Assembly: GCA_029204225.1 (NCBI GenBank)
Contig: CM055097.1
Span: forward strand, 40,066,820 to 40,130,819
Origin: Diphasiastrum complanatum
Lineage: Eukaryota; Streptophyta; Lycopodiopsida; Lycopodiales; Lycopodiaceae
Length of the DNA stretch: 64,000 nucleotides
Direction of reading: 5' to 3'
The translations under genes were made by a program, and so were the position numbers. Of the stretch, positions 48,401 through 61,140 are shown piece by piece. Positions within the stretch are counted from its first letter, which is position 1; each line of letters opens with the position of its first letter. The notes beneath the pieces are model-generated. The model was not told the origin of the DNA. It saw only the letters and a list, made by a program, of their open reading frames with translations, and did no database searches.

Positions 48401-50690
48401 AGAAGAGGCACCAAAGTTGAGTAGAGTTTTCTCTATTCAAGATAGTATTGATTAAAATGGTGTACAATAGGTGCCTTTTTATCTTTGGGGTGGCCCTTGC
48501 CCCTTGTTTCCTATTGGCTACTTGCAAGGAGGTGGGATTGAAATCCACACCCTTTACAAGAAACACAAACTAATCTACGGTGTACAAAGAAGCACACCCC
48601 ACTTAACTACAAACCTAAAGAACTTAAGTTTAACTTAAACTTTGGCCTTTTAATATTATTTTAATCACATGGCCCAAAGTCTAGTTTATTTCAAAATAGA
48701 TTATTTACAAGTGCTCATTGGGCCATGGTCTTGCCTTTTTGGAGGCAAACTATAAAGTAATCCCTTAAGAAATGCGTATCCAAATTTCTTTATGAAATCA
48801 TGTTCAATATGTTTATCATTGCTTGCAATTTCTAAATTAAAGTATCCAAAAAGCACAATTTTTTTCGACCATGAACGACAATTACATTGCACATATGATT
48901 TCAAAACAAGATGAAGTTATTCTTGGTTGAAATAAAAATAAAAAATAAAAAAAAACCTCAACAAAATAAACACAAGGATATTTATATATTTTCAGATAAA
49001 CATCAATTTACTACAATCATCAAAGAAGTTTGAACTATGGTTTTTATAATAATTAGCCAATGAATCCAGCTTATGATTAAAATCTTCATATATTAAAATT
49101 ACATTGATCCTATTGAAATTCATAACTTGGAACTTGATTAATTAGGAATGGCCTTGAATCTAAATCTCTAGAATTCCAATACTCTAACACCATATCTTAG
49201 TATGTGTTCTTGTAGCTAAGTGAACCATATACTTATGATCACTAGCTTTGTTGAAAATTTGTCTTCTCCACCAAACAAGTTTTCATATATTTTCAGTTAA
49301 TAGCATAATCATATTTATTTAATAGTACATTCATCTGTTAGTGTAAATACTTTACTTTTTGAAAATAAATATAATTGATCCATAAAAGGTGCACTATAAT
49401 GGCAACCGTAGCTACAATCTACTTCGACTATAAGAACTTTCATTAAAAAAATCTTACCTAAACATACAATAATGTCAAAGTCTTTCCACTTCAGAGGATA
49501 CATTGAGGAGGTGCCATATGGCATATATCCAATCTTTGGCCTTAATTCAAAGATTGCTAGTTACTTTGTCCTCCATAAGTGAATGCTACCCTCTACATGT
49601 AAATTTGTAGAAAAAAGACAACTGACATTCTTGTCTTGGAATATGTACCAAACACCTATATATCAGTTTTCCAACACTGAACTCGAGTTGTGGTTGCCCT
49701 TCAGGTGTGGCAAAATTCTTCATATATGTCAATCTACAATATAATCAAATGCCATATATTCATTCTAAAGCACACCTTTGTTGTGGGAAGAAATATTGGT
49801 ATTCTTTGTACCTGTTGATTGCATTCAAACCTAAAAGAAGTTCTTCCTCATGGGACTTGGTAACCTCCAAAAAAATGTAGAAAATTGTAGACAAAACATA
49901 CCTCCATTTGTTATACGAAACATGGAATTTGAATGCAAAATAGAATACCAAATGCTTGCATGACAGAGGGCATCAATGGTATGTAACTTTTTTATACAAG
50001 CCATTTATGATTTGCAATGGTGATTTTCATCTCAATCGGTAAACTTCTTCTTTGAAAGGTATTTCCATTCAGGAAAATTGAGTGATTTCTCTTCAAACTC
50101 TGATTAACTGAAATAGGGCCCCATGCAGCCTCACAAAAGTTGGTAATCTCATGCTTTGACTCCCAATATTTGGGTATTGACACCATGAAGTTGCCTTTCT
50201 CAAGCACATATCTTGTGATTCAAAAACTACACCCTAGTTCAAAGACATGTTCACTTACCATGCATATGGCCTTATTCACAATCAGGCGACATGAAGAAAT
50301 TGTTTCGGGAGGTGTAGCACACTTGACCCTAAATGATTAGATTGTATTTTAAAACACTTCAATGTGCATTACCCAATTGACAAGGATCATGGACCGTGTC
50401 ACCAGAAATCTCCAAAGTGTCAACTTCTATGACTATTGTTGAGGATGAAGGCTAGCAATGTCTTCAACAACAGTCACATGGATTTTTGCAGTAGCCTTAT
50501 CTAGTACTTGGGATGTAGCAAGGACTGTTGTTTGACACTAGATTGTTAATCGTATCCTCATTGCCAAGCGATTACTAATGAAACATCACATTGCTTTTTG
50601 GCAACCAATATGCATGGAATGGACATAGAATATTACTGCAATATCCTCTTTTGTCTACTCCCTCGACATCATACCATCTTGGATGATCTA
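48401..50690. other. Non-coding stretch
   Basis: AT-rich. Minus-strand frames of 60-70 codons at 49315-49524, 49760-49951 and 49992-50207 lie in the same direction but match no family I know. They could be decayed exons or chance. Confidence 0.4.
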
Positions 50691-51079
50691 CCCTGTCATG
50701 CCCATGACTGATCTCAGATTGTTTGTCCCGTTAGAGGTCAGTATCCCTACCTTGACCCATAAGTTAATTATGATAATCATGAGAAGTTGGGAGCCCTCAA
50801 GTGTATATTATCATAATTAATGGTTGGAGGCCTAAACTCATGATGGTGTATTTTTATGGGTCTATCAGTGAGTCATAGGGGAACTGGATGATGTGGCCTA
50901 GATAGCATGTAGAGAGCTATCCAATGAGGTGTCATAGAGCACTATTAGTGGTGCATGGGCCTTGGAGGGTATAAGTATACCCATTGGGCTCTCACTAGTG
51001 TATGCTAGATTGTGGTAACGGTAGTCGTTGACATCTCTCCTATTGAGCATTGATTGGTAGATCCCTAACCTTCACCTGA

Positions 51080-51780
51080 CCTCCTGTAGCTATATCTCAT
51101 TGAGACAAGCTCACGGACGAGTCTGTGAGAGCTAATTTATAGTTTAAGACCCCCTGCGAGAGTTCCCAAGTCCCATAAGAGCCAAATTGAAGACAGAACC
51201 CTCGCAGACATCAATTTTTGTAGTTTTTGTGGCAACTAACTCTCGTCAGACCTCCCATAGCTAGATCTCGCTAAGACAAGCTCACAGAAGTCTGTGAGAA
51301 TTCATCTTGTTCCAATAAGTTGTAAGAAGGTTCTAAGTGCTGAAAAAAATGGAAAATCATCAAAAAAGAGAACCCTTGCACAAGTAACTCTCAATGCATG
51401 GTCAAATGAGCTCAGAAAGACTTTTTTCATCAGTGATCAAGTCTACGAGAGTTAGTATTAAGTATTGATAAATTTGTAAGCTAAAAAATGCCCAAAAACA
51501 TCATCAGACATCAATAATTTTCAGATCTACGAGAGCCAACCTTTGCCACATTCCATAGAGCCAGTTCCATACGAGATCCAGCTTCAGTTAAGAGGGCGAG
51601 AGACAAGATCTCAGAGTATTTTTTGCTGCAAAACAATATAAAGAACTCTCGCACAACCAACCCTCACATGAGTAATCTTCGCAGATAGGATCAATAGCAA
51701 GATCTCTTCAGATCTGTCTACTATGAGAATTTCAGGCCAATCAGAGCAAGGAACAGAGAGTTATCAAGGTTACTCTCTGA
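51080..51780. repeat. Degenerate repeats with GAGACAAGCTCAC and CTCGCAGA motifs
   Basis: CTCATTGAGACAAGCTCACGG at about 51098 and CTCGCTAAGACAAGCTCACAG at about 51268 begin two similar segments of about 60 bp. CGAGAG and TCTCGC words recur to 51780. This may be LTR-like sequence flanking the ORF A copy at 52443-54012; borders are not resolved. Confidence 0.4.
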
Positions 51781-52442
51781 TCCTTGCACCAAAAAGGGGA
51801 TAAAATCTCATCACAAGCCATTAAAACTGATTAGATCCTTGTAGATCCAGATTTCTTTTCCTACATCCATCAAGATCCAGTAACCCTGGACTTCTCCGAT
51901 GAATGAATCTGAGATCAGGATGATCAGTAGCAAGAATAGTTGGAAATCCTTGATCTTGGCCTGACCTAGCCTATGCAGCTTCTAACGTGGGTGGTGTTGG
52001 AATTACCACTAGGGCCGATTGGGGCTGTTGTGCGAGGCGTTATTGACAAGCTTGAGAGTAGCCCTGGCTTGTACTAATTCGTGTTGTGCACTGCGGTGGT
52101 AATCATCAAAATGGTAGCCATCCAACGTTTGTCTGTATAGATTCACCTGCTACGTTAGAAAATCCGCCTTGTGTTGGCTGAGAGGTTGGTTGGTGGGAAT
52201 CGGCTGGGCTAACCAAAGAATTTTCTCCTATTGTAAGGTGTGGACCTCCGCTCCCAGACATTGATTTTTAGTTTCAACCACCAATAACTGGGCCTGGAGC
52301 AGAGCTAGCTACTGTTGCACTTGCAGTTGAGCTTCTTGGACCTTGGTTGAGACATCCATCACTGATTGGAAGAGGTCCTTGATATAGTTTTATAGGCTAC
52401 CCTCATTCAGCTTCAGCTTCAGCCCTTCTCTGCCTGCTCGTG

Positions 52443-54012
52443 CTATAGTGCTACTTGCAGGTCTTGCTGGAGCTGTGTGAGCTCTGCTCGCAACCTGGTA
52501 TTGCTGGTTGCCAATTCCACTACTCGGCCATCCAAGGTTGATTTGTGTTGGCCGCTACCAAATCTTGGAGTAAGATTCCCAAGGTCTGGTAGGCCGTAGT
52601 GACATCTTGTGGCCCCCGGTTGAGGTGGTGTTGCTTGTTGGGGCTTGTTGAGGTGTCGCCCATAGGATTGCAATGTCGTCGTCATCATCCTCGATCGAAA
52701 ATTCATGTCCTATCATGTCGTCAGGTGCAGTGGGATCAGCATGTTGAGGTGAGGCAGTGTACTCCGTTTGCACGAATGCGTCAAACAGCTTGTCAGACTC
52801 GTCATTCTGAATGGATGAATCAATGGGAGGAGTGAGTGGATTGGCGGAAGTGTGCATAGGTAGTGGAATGGGATGTTCGAATGAGTCAATGGGGGGAAGT
52901 GTTGGAAATTGGAGGGTGGTGTCGAGAATGGAAAGAGATGTGGGGGGTGTGTAGTTGATGTTTGAGAAGAGCAAGGGTGGTGGGCAAATCTTGGGGGTTG
53001 ATGGTGATGGGGGGAGTGGAAACTGAAGAATCAAGGGAAGTTGGAGGGATGGACGAGGCGATGGTGATGGAAGGTGGAGGAATGGGAGCGATAAATGTGC
53101 GAAGGGGTGTAGCAGTAGTTGGAGGAATGGATGCGGAGGAAGTTGATGCAGGACGGGGTGGTGTGGTACGTCAGCGGTGGGTGGAAGGAGGATTAATGGA
53201 AGATGAAGGGGCACCGCGCATACGTTTGTCGGCGAGAGAGTTAGTTGGAAGGGTAGGGAGGGGCAGCAGATGAGAGGACTTGAGAATGGTGGAATTTTTG
53301 AACTTTCTGATTAAGGAGGGTAACTGTAAGGGTGGAGAGAAGAGGGCCCACAACGAATTTCTCGCATACGTTTGGCTTTGTGGCCTTCTTCAGCTCGGAA
53401 ATGATGAATGCGTGCCAATCGTAGGGCACAACCATATTGTTAGCAAACTCTTGCTGGGATTGCATGAGTTTATGGAGAAGGAGGGACTAGATGCATTCCT
53501 TACGCAAACTTCTGACAGCTACGAAATTGCTCAAGAGATGAGCGACAGCTTGGATAACTCGTACGTTGATGGCTTCTATCAGATACCTATCGTTCATATG
53601 AGGAAGGGGTACTGAGGGATCTAGGTAAGGGGCAATGTCGTTAGGTGCACGACTATGTGATGGCTTTGGTCTATCACCGAAAAGGATTCCAATGGTAGCC
53701 AGGGAGGCGGTGTTCATACGCACGCGGTGTGTGGTACCTTGGTATTGGACATATAACCAATATTTATTTTCATCCCACGTGGCGTAGGCCATGACGATGA
53801 ATTCTATGTTGCGGGCGCAGCTAAAAAATGTTGGATAAATGCCCATTGCTTTGAGGAGAGGTTGGGTAGTCTGGATCCATGGTGTGATCTAAGAGTCCAT
53901 GGGCAGGTCGTAAATGTTGGTGGAGTAAGGGATTTGGCGTTGAATGACTTGGGTGGTGTCAGTTTCATCAAAGGACTGGATGGTTGATTATCGGGGTTGG
54001 TGGAAAATGCCA
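52443..54012 (-). CDS. ORF A homologue: conserved domain, proline-rich linker, coiled coil (frameshifted)
   Basis: The likely start is the ATG at about 54012 (MAFSTNPDNQP). After a frame change near 53850 comes the conserved domain: MAYATWDENKYWLYVQYQ, YLDPSVPLPHMNDRYLIEAI, VAHLLSNF, then YDWHAFIISELKKATKPN and FVVGPLLSTLT (to about 53290). These align in order with MAYANYH, YIDPSV, YRLEAIN and YDWAQFVSN of ORF A at 12762-14911. A long proline/serine/leucine linker (53214-52750), an acidic FSIEDDDDDIAI, and a terminal coiled-coil stretch (RVVELATSNTRLRAELTQLQQ) follow, ending at 52443. No known family. At least three frame changes are needed, so this copy is probably dead. Confidence 0.6.
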
Positions 54013-54315
54013 TGCTGATGGTGGGTTGGGTTTGAGCTTTGGAGAGGTAGGGTAAGAACTGGGTATGTTTTGGTAATGGTTGGGGATGGTAAAGGAGAAA
54101 AAGACTCAAAAAAGAGAAAAAAGACTCAAAAGAGAGAAAATAATGGTTCTTGATTGAATGGAGGTGAAACAGGTGGAAATAGGAGTGGGACAGGTGGTTG
54201 CAAGTGCTGAGGAGGGTGTGTGTGTGAAGTTTGGTCGCATTCGAAGACAATTGGAAATTTGAGTAGAAAATCGGCAAGAGCTTCGCTGTGTCAAGTGACA
54301 AATGACTTGAATTTC

Positions 54316-54326
54316 CTGCTTATATA
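54316..54326 (-). promoter_or_regulatory. TATA box upstream of ORF A homologue
   Basis: The minus strand reads CTCTATATAAGC about 310 bp upstream of the proposed ATG at 54012. This is a plausible Pol II promoter for that ORF or part of an LTR promoter. Confidence 0.45.
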
Positions 54327-54639
54327 GAGAAAAATTAGAGCACGTATTAGGAGAATTGCACTTTCTACTGCTTAGTTCCATACCATTTTTTGCAGGGACC
54401 TTCTTCACATATTATAAGACCCTAGATAAGTTGAAGAGAGTTCAGTAGCTAATTTGACTACCCTGCGAGAGTTTTGTTGGTTCAACACTCGTAAGGAGGG
54501 AACTCTCACCCAACTTGCCCAATTTTGCTGATTTTCAAGATCTGACCACATAGGTAGGTCAATTGCACTGCTCTAATTCAATATCAGAATTCTGACCCCA
54601 AGGTCGAACACCCAAATTTCGACCCCAGGGCCGAACAAC

Positions 54640-55245
54640 AAAATTTTGAACCCAGGGTCGAAAATGAAGAAATCGATACAAATTTTGAAAATGAGTCTGA
54701 TCAGCAAAGAGTCAAAATTCAGCCTAGAAAATCGAATCGACCCAGACAGCTTCCATCCAGATTTATGGATGATATAGCCTGCTACTTTGTGCAGGAACCA
54801 AATTTAGTTTCAGAGGCAATGTCTACAAATGATACTAATCAATGGAAAGCAGCAATGGACACAAAATTTGATTCTTTGATGGAGAATCAAACGTGGACAG
54901 TCATTGAGCTGCTAAAAGTAAAAAATCCATCCCATGCAAATGGATATTCAAGGCGAAGTATGATGCTGAAGGAAGGCTAAATCGATACAAGACTAGGCTA
55001 GTTGCCAAAGGTTATTCCCAGATTTCAGATCTGGACTATTCTGAAACCTTCAGCCTGGTTGTCAAGCATGCTTCAAGCAGACTACTACTCTCCTTTGCAG
55101 CTGCAACAAATCTCAAAGTCCACCATCAAATGGATGTCCAGACTGCTTTCCTCAACGGGACCATTGAAGAGAAAATTTTCATGTCACAACCTGAAGGATA
55201 CAAGCTGAAGGGTAAGCAACACCTTGTATGTAAAATCTTCAAAGT
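54640..55245 (+). pseudogene. Copia reverse transcriptase fragment
   Basis: The plus strand reads the RT N-terminus: QWKAAMDTKFDSLMENQTW, then after a one-base shift near 54930 WIFKAKYDAEGRLNRYKTRL, VAKGYSQ, SETFS, and LKVHHQMDVQTAFLNGTIEE with FMSQPEGY. The sequence stops before the YVDD motif. No LTR is recognised. Confidence 0.88.
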
Positions 55246-58078
55246 TATAAGAGTTCATGACATGAAAATCCACACTATGTACCTCTATCCTCCAAAATTA
55301 TGCACATCTACTAAAAAATGTTGGAAGAGGTAATAAATCTGTGATTTGGAGGTCAATAGCCCCTTGGATACTTTTTCAATTAGTCTAATCTTGGAGGTTG
55401 GAAGGCTCGGAGGGCCAAGCACATGTTCACTTTTATTCATACTTCTTGCAAGACGTGCCATATATGTTACAACTAGCACACGAGAAAATTCATAGCACTA
55501 GGCATAGAGTGAGACATTACGTAATCACAAATTGTTTGCAAGGTATGTGTGGATACTTTAAAACATTAAAACAAGTTGGTTTTTTGGCTTAGAGGTAAAA
55601 ATTTCCTAAGGAAGTTAAAGTATATCATGTATATCATGTGAGCAAATTTTTAAAAATAAAAAATTTGCATGATTGAATTCACTTCTCTTATAATGGGTTG
55701 GGCCACATTGAGGACATTTGTACCTTTGGAGCTAGAAATAGCAGTTGATAGGAGAGAAAGGTGATGGTTTTGTCTATGAGCACTCGGTTCATTAAAAAAT
55801 GTTGAACAAAAGATTATGACTCTTGAGAAGGAATTAAAAACCTTAAGAAACATGCACCTAGTTTCCATTTCTTCGGATAGAAATATCTATAAGTAGTGAA
55901 GTATGTTTTGGCCTATTAACTTAAGTTAACTAGCCAGTAAGCTTAGATAAAGAAAACCTAGAGAAGGCTATTACTTGAATAGGGTTGAGGTAAGTTTAGT
56001 AATGCCTGGAATACTTTAACTAAAATTAGAGCTAACTAATAGTGGACAATTAGTGCATGAATATCAAAAAGTGAGAGGTAGCCACACATGCATTGGGAGT
56101 TAACCAAGGGATGCGGCTACATACCTTCAAGGGAATGGGATTGGTGAGGTATCTAAATACAATGTTATGATGTATGCATGGATAACAACTCCTGTAATTG
56201 TCCAATAATTGGACCATGCATATCCTAGAATGGAGGTGGGTTATTGTGGAACGAGATGCCAAGGTCATTGCTAAAGAAATTAATCAATGATGGTCATGTA
56301 AACTGTTTTAAGTTGATTTTAACTTGAGCCATAATCTTGCTATAACTGATCTTAAGTTGTCTTGATTTTTTACCAAGCTTTCTTGAACAATGTTAAGATG
56401 CAAATCAGCCCTAGTTAGTCAAGCATGCAACACGTTGCGGTCTTGGTTTATTGGGATGTTGAAATAGTTGTAAGAATCAATATAAAGTATAATGTATTCA
56501 AGGAACTAAACAAGAATGTAGACAAAGAAGTTGTTTGAAGTTGATGATGACCTAAATTTAAGCCTTGAACCCTTGGAAAAAAAACTACAAGTTAAATGGT
56601 CAAGACTCATTCATGATGGACCTTTAGAATAAAGGCAAAAAATTCCAAGCTGCTAACAAGTTGAGGTGAAGCTCTAAATGCTAGAAAACATGTTGCAAAC
56701 TCAATGGTGGTCAAATGTTTAGCTTTCCTCATAGATGGATGAAGGACCCCTCACTTGATAAGGTGCAACACTATTTTTGAATGGTGAAGATGGACTTGTT
56801 TCGCTCACAATTGCACTTTGTAGAAGACCCCAACAAAATGGTGCATTTTACCACCCATATAGGTGTAAGTAGAACTTTTGTGGTCAAACTCTTAAGAGAG
56901 GGAGTGAATATTTTTAACTACTACTAATTAACACACCACCTTTGTAAAAAAATTGGGAGTAGTATAAAAAAAGTAGCCAATACAAAGGGTTAAGGAATAT
57001 AGAGGTAACATTTAGCCATGGTTAATTGTAAATCCATAACCACTCTTAGAAAGTGACAATGTGAGCAAGCATGAGCAAACAATAGTAGAATTAAAAGCGA
57101 AATCTTATATCCGAAATTCATGTGCTAGTTTTAGAAATTTCTCATCTAACTTATCTTGCTAAAGTATCAATATGTATTGGGATTGCAATTAGATAACTAG
57201 TGATTACAACCATTTTAGTCAGTCTTAACTAGTTGTTGACTCTTGATTGAATTATTTTATCTTCATCTTAACCTTTTAAGAAAAACTTGAAACCAGGAAG
57301 CTAATAGGAGGTGGCATTAATGTGACCAATCATAGTTTGCTATGATTGGACCAAAATTTGGTAGAGGTAAAGTAAAAAGATAGGACATGATGAGAGGCAT
57401 CAACGTAGTTAGAGAATAGATATGTATTATACACTTTGACATAGGCTAATTACCTTCGAAAGAGGCACACTATTAGTATACAAAAGTACTCCATTGCTCT
57501 AACACTTGGATGTTTATGGCAATTGATGTTCAAAATGATGCATTGGTTTGATCCAAAGTGATAATGATTCTAGAAAGAATCTATGAATTGCATTCTATTA
57601 AAAACTATCTCTGAAAAGCCTTTTGACATCAACACCAATCTTTAATAGCTACAAAGCAGTGAATGAAATACTTAAGCTGTTTTTGAAAGATGATGGTGTT
57701 GAATATGCTGCCTGCTTTTTTCTACTTGATCTAAATCCTTCGGAGCAAAAATGGTCTTACTTCCATGGATCATTTGAAAGTTTTAGAGGGTCCAATAGGA
57801 TGCTAGATTTTGCATTAGCATGGAAGTAGCAGGTTCTATGCACGCTCCAATAATGGATTTACATATGTTATCACACAATACAATCTTCAAAAGCATCATG
57901 CAAGAGTATAATCCGAAGAAGAGTGGAGCAGGATCGTGGTAAGGACATGCAATCAGGCCGCCCAACAGAATAAGCATCGATTTTGAGTTACCCAATGCGA
58001 AGCTAAGTTGTTTTTATAGCTTCAGCTTTTATTAGTTACTCATATCAGATGGTTGGCTGGCTGCTGCTGCTACTACGG
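55246..58078. other. Non-coding stretch
   Basis: AT-rich flank between the Copia fragment and the LecRK 3' end. No gene or element border recognised. Confidence 0.5.
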
Positions 58079-60277
58079 CTACCTGGGGAGGGCGATACCA
58101 GTAATTAAGCTAGTAGAGGTTGAGCTGCTAGAGGTGACTGAATCTGTATACAGAGTAGTGGCAGAGCAAGGATGAGGAGTAGGATCAAGGGCATGCTGGG
58201 ATGCGGCTAGCAGATCTTGAATGGAACAAGGAACATAGGGAGCGTAGCTGGGAATGGGCTTGGACAAGGGGAGGGCAGCGAGGGTGGCATCGCCTTTGAG
58301 AATCTGCAAAACTTGCCTGATGGAGGGTCTGGAGTTGGGATCAGGATGAGAGCAAGCCAGTCCCAGCTGCAGCAGGCATCTCACTTGCGCCAAATCCACA
58401 GTCTCCTTTTCTTTGTCCACATCCGCCGCATCAGTGATCCTTCCTGCTGCATGGAGCTGCCAAACCCAGTCCAGCAGCACCGCCTCTGAAGCTGCAAGGC
58501 TGCGATCGATAGGCCTCCGCCCACAAGCTACCTCCAGAGCAACGATCCCATAGCTGTATACATCCGATTTTGTTGTAGCTTTGCCAGTTTGACTCACCTC
58601 CGGAGCAACGTACCCCATCGTGCCTGCAGCGATGGTGGTTTCTGGATTCTGGTTGTGATCGATGAGCCGCGCAAGGCCGAAATCCCCCAGTCTAGCAGTG
58701 AAATTAGCATCTAGCATTACGTTGCTAGCCTTCACGTCCCTATGCACTACCTGCTGCTCCCATTCTTCGTGAAGGTAGAGCAAAGCTGAGGCCAATCCGC
58801 ATGCTATATCGTATCTCCTGTTCCAGTCAAGCCGCTCCTCGGCGTCGGAGCTAAAGAGCACTTTGTCAAGACTGCCATTGGGCATGAACTCATAGACCAA
58901 AAGCAGCTCTCCCTTCTCATGGCACCATCCGATCAGCTCCACTAGATTTCTGTGGCGAAGCCGTCCTATGATGGATACTTCTGCCACAAATTCTCGCTCG
59001 CCCTGGCTGGAGCTTTTGGAGGTCCGCTTCACAGCCACGATGGTGCCGTCTGCTTGCAGGACTCCCTTGTAGACGCTTCCAAACCCACCTCGGCCCAGCA
59101 CCAGCTTCTCGCTGAAGTTGTTGGTGGCAGCGCTCAGCTCTCTGTACGTGAATTTTCGAGGCCCATACAGAAAGTTAGCTTTTAGATTGATCATGCTCGG
59201 CTCCATCATCTTCGTATCCTTCATCAAAATCATCATTTTCTTCCTTCTATTGCTCTTGATGTACCACACAGCCAGGCCAACCCCCAGAACTATTAGAACA
59301 CAGCACAATGAGACCACTGCAGCTATGACTTTCGTAGACCAGGCCGGAGCAATGGGGCCAGTGGAATTGAACCCCCCATCGATGACCTTGCCCGTGAAAC
59401 TCCATGAGAGAAGACTATGCAGCTCAACATAGCTGCCTGTGGCTCCAGAGAACCCAACATACATGTCCTGCAGTAGATACTGTGACAGATCAATGTTGTA
59501 CGACAGCAGAGGCTGCGTTGAGGGTTTCGTGGTGTTGTATGAGACATAGACATCAAGCCGCATAGCAGTGCCATCATAATCAATCCACGCTTTGATGGGA
59601 TCCCCGCTCTTGAGGTAGACCCCAATGCTGTATAGCGACACTGATTTCTGTGAGATAATATCGTTCACATCAATCCCCACATGGTTGTCATCTATATCAG
59701 AGAAATTAGTTTTCGGATCATCGTTTAGATAAGTATCAAACTCCACTGCCACAACACGGTTAGTGTAGTTTCCATTGGTGGCTGCAGTTACCAGCCCAAG
59801 CCAGCCGCCAGCGCTGCCGGCAGGGGGAGGAGATATGCCGGAGGTCATTAAAAAGGTAAGGCCATCCCCATAGGAGACAGATAGATTCCTGATAGAAAAG
59901 GTGAAAGATGTGCTGAATGAAGCAAGTTGGGTGTCATTTGTGGAGTTGGTTGACCACAGTTTGAAGGGTCTGTTGTAAAGGGCTCTCCCAACACTGGATT
60001 TGAGGCTTACATCTTGAGCATTTCTAGTCATCTGAAGCACTCCTTGGGCTGTGGGTTGGGCATCCCCTAAGACAGTTACATTAGCCACAATGCTGAGGTA
60101 GAAGGAAGGAAACTGAAATTGGAATAATCTTGGGTCTGCCTTGATTAGCTCCAAACTTGAAAATATTGCTATCAAAGTTGCACATATTCCAAAGACCTTG
60201 TCCTTGGCCTTGGCCTTGCCCTTTTGATTTCGGCCTTTGCTTGGCTGACTAAAGCTGGCAGCTGAACAAATCGCCAT
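58079..60277 (-). CDS. LecRK: L-type lectin receptor-like kinase
   Basis: Single exon, 732 residues from the ATG at 60277; the reading frame is also open to a TTG at 60289. It is a plasma-membrane receptor for extracellular ligands with a cytosolic Ser/Thr kinase. Numbering from the ATG: hydrophobic signal 28-47 (VFGICATLIAIFSSLELIKA) after an unusually long basic n-region; legume-lectin domain about 50-300 with GDGLTFLM, GGWLGLV, VAVEFDTYLND and DDNHVGIDVND metal/sugar-site motifs and many N-glycosylation sites; TM about 317-340 (VIAAVVSLCCVLIVLGVGLA); kinase about 388-660. Kinase residues are LGRGGFGSVYKG, VAVK (K417), HRD (D514), DFG (D532), APE. It is an RD kinase with all catalytic residues intact. 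A serine/threonine-rich tail ends the protein. Intact and probably functional. Confidence 0.96.
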   Translation of the reverse strand: MAICSAASFSQPSKGRNQKGKAKAKDKVFGICATLIAIFSSLELIKADPRLFQFQFPSFYLSIVANVTVLGDAQPTAQGVLQMTRNAQDVSLKSSVGRALYNRPFKLWSTNSTNDTQLASFSTSFTFSIRNLSVSYGDGLTFLMTSGISPPPAGSAGGWLGLVTAATNGNYTNRVVAVEFDTYLNDDPKTNFSDIDDNHVGIDVNDIISQKSVSLYSIGVYLKSGDPIKAWIDYDGTAMRLDVYVSYNTTKPSTQPLLSYNIDLSQYLLQDMYVGFSGATGSYVELHSLLSWSFTGKVIDGGFNSTGPIAPAWSTKVIAAVVSLCCVLIVLGVGLAVWYIKSNRRKKMMILMKDTKMMEPSMINLKANFLYGPRKFTYRELSAATNNFSEKLVLGRGGFGSVYKGVLQADGTIVAVKRTSKSSSQGEREFVAEVSIIGRLRHRNLVELIGWCHEKGELLLVYEFMPNGSLDKVLFSSDAEERLDWNRRYDIACGLASALLYLHEEWEQQVVHRDVKASNVMLDANFTARLGDFGLARLIDHNQNPETTIAAGTMGYVAPEVSQTGKATTKSDVYSYGIVALEVACGRRPIDRSLAASEAVLLDWVWQLHAAGRITDAADVDKEKETVDLAQVRCLLQLGLACSHPDPNSRPSIRQVLQILKGDATLAALPLSKPIPSYAPYVPCSIQDLLAASQHALDPTPHPCSATTLYTDSVTSSSSTSTSLITGIALPR

Positions 60278-61140
60278 TAAGAGACACAAACAAGAAAGTT
60301 CAGGCTAACACGAAGATAGGATGCTGAGTCGGTTTCACATGTGCAAACGCAAAGCCGAACACGAATACGGATCAGAACATGAATACAACAAGTCTTTAGA
60401 AAAGATAAATCCAATTTGGCTATAAGTAGCTGCAAGCACGGAAAAAAATCTCATGAGATGGACAAGCAAACAAAAACATTTAATTTCACAGTCATAGCTT
60501 GGCAAGTGAATTCAATCCTCCAATGTTTACTCTTGTATGCCCTCATTTGTGCCGATAATTGATTGTACTCCCTCAAACAGAGCAAAATTCACCAACTCAC
60601 AACCCATTGGAGTTCCAGTTGCCCAATTTTGTTCCAAACTTGCTTCAATTTTGCTCATGCAATGCCTGCAAGACTACCTCTCACGTGGATCTATGCTCCA
60701 AGCTGATCAACCCAAATGAGAAGCAAAATTATGCCGCAAATTCAGAGACCTTCTCTGCACAGTTAGCAGCAATACACCATATCCAACCTCTGATCTTCCC
60801 TTGCCTGCTTCCCATCGCCAATCCAGCAACTCACCCTCACGAGTCACAAAAATCAAAACCCAGAACAGACAATAAACCGAAACCAACGCGGCGAGAGAGA
60901 GAGAGCGAGAGAGAGAGAGAGGCTGAACCTTTGTCGGCAACGGTCAGAGACAAGACGCACGTCCCGTAGACGGGCTGCGTCCTGGAGACAGACCGGTGAC
61001 AGGAGTGAAAGCGCGTCTGCATCTTCAGAGTTGGGGGTCAGCGACGAGTGCTTCGTCAACACGGAAGCGATGTGGAAGCACATCCTTCATCAAAGCAGAA
61101 GCGAGCCGGCCGAAGGGAGGGAGGGGTTGGACGGCCGCGG
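60278..61140 (-). promoter_or_regulatory. LecRK upstream region with GA tract and GC-rich segment
   Basis: About 600 bp upstream of the ATG lie a GAGA tract (60893-60920) and a GC-rich segment (60930-61140), unlike the AT-rich surroundings. CT-rich on the sense strand, it resembles a plant core promoter or 5' UTR. No clear TATA box was identified. Confidence 0.45.

Noticed and set aside
49315-50207. Three short minus-strand ORFs as exons of one gene
   Set aside because: I could not find splice borders joining them or any known motif; left as an unrecognised stretch.
53171-53615. Plus-strand ORFs (103 and 111 codons) at 52962-53615
   Set aside because: They are shadows opposite the minus-strand ORF A homologue, whose conserved motifs give the true strand.
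59118-59625. Frames of about 100 codons overlapping LecRK
   Set aside because: Shadows of the 732-codon LecRK reading frame.
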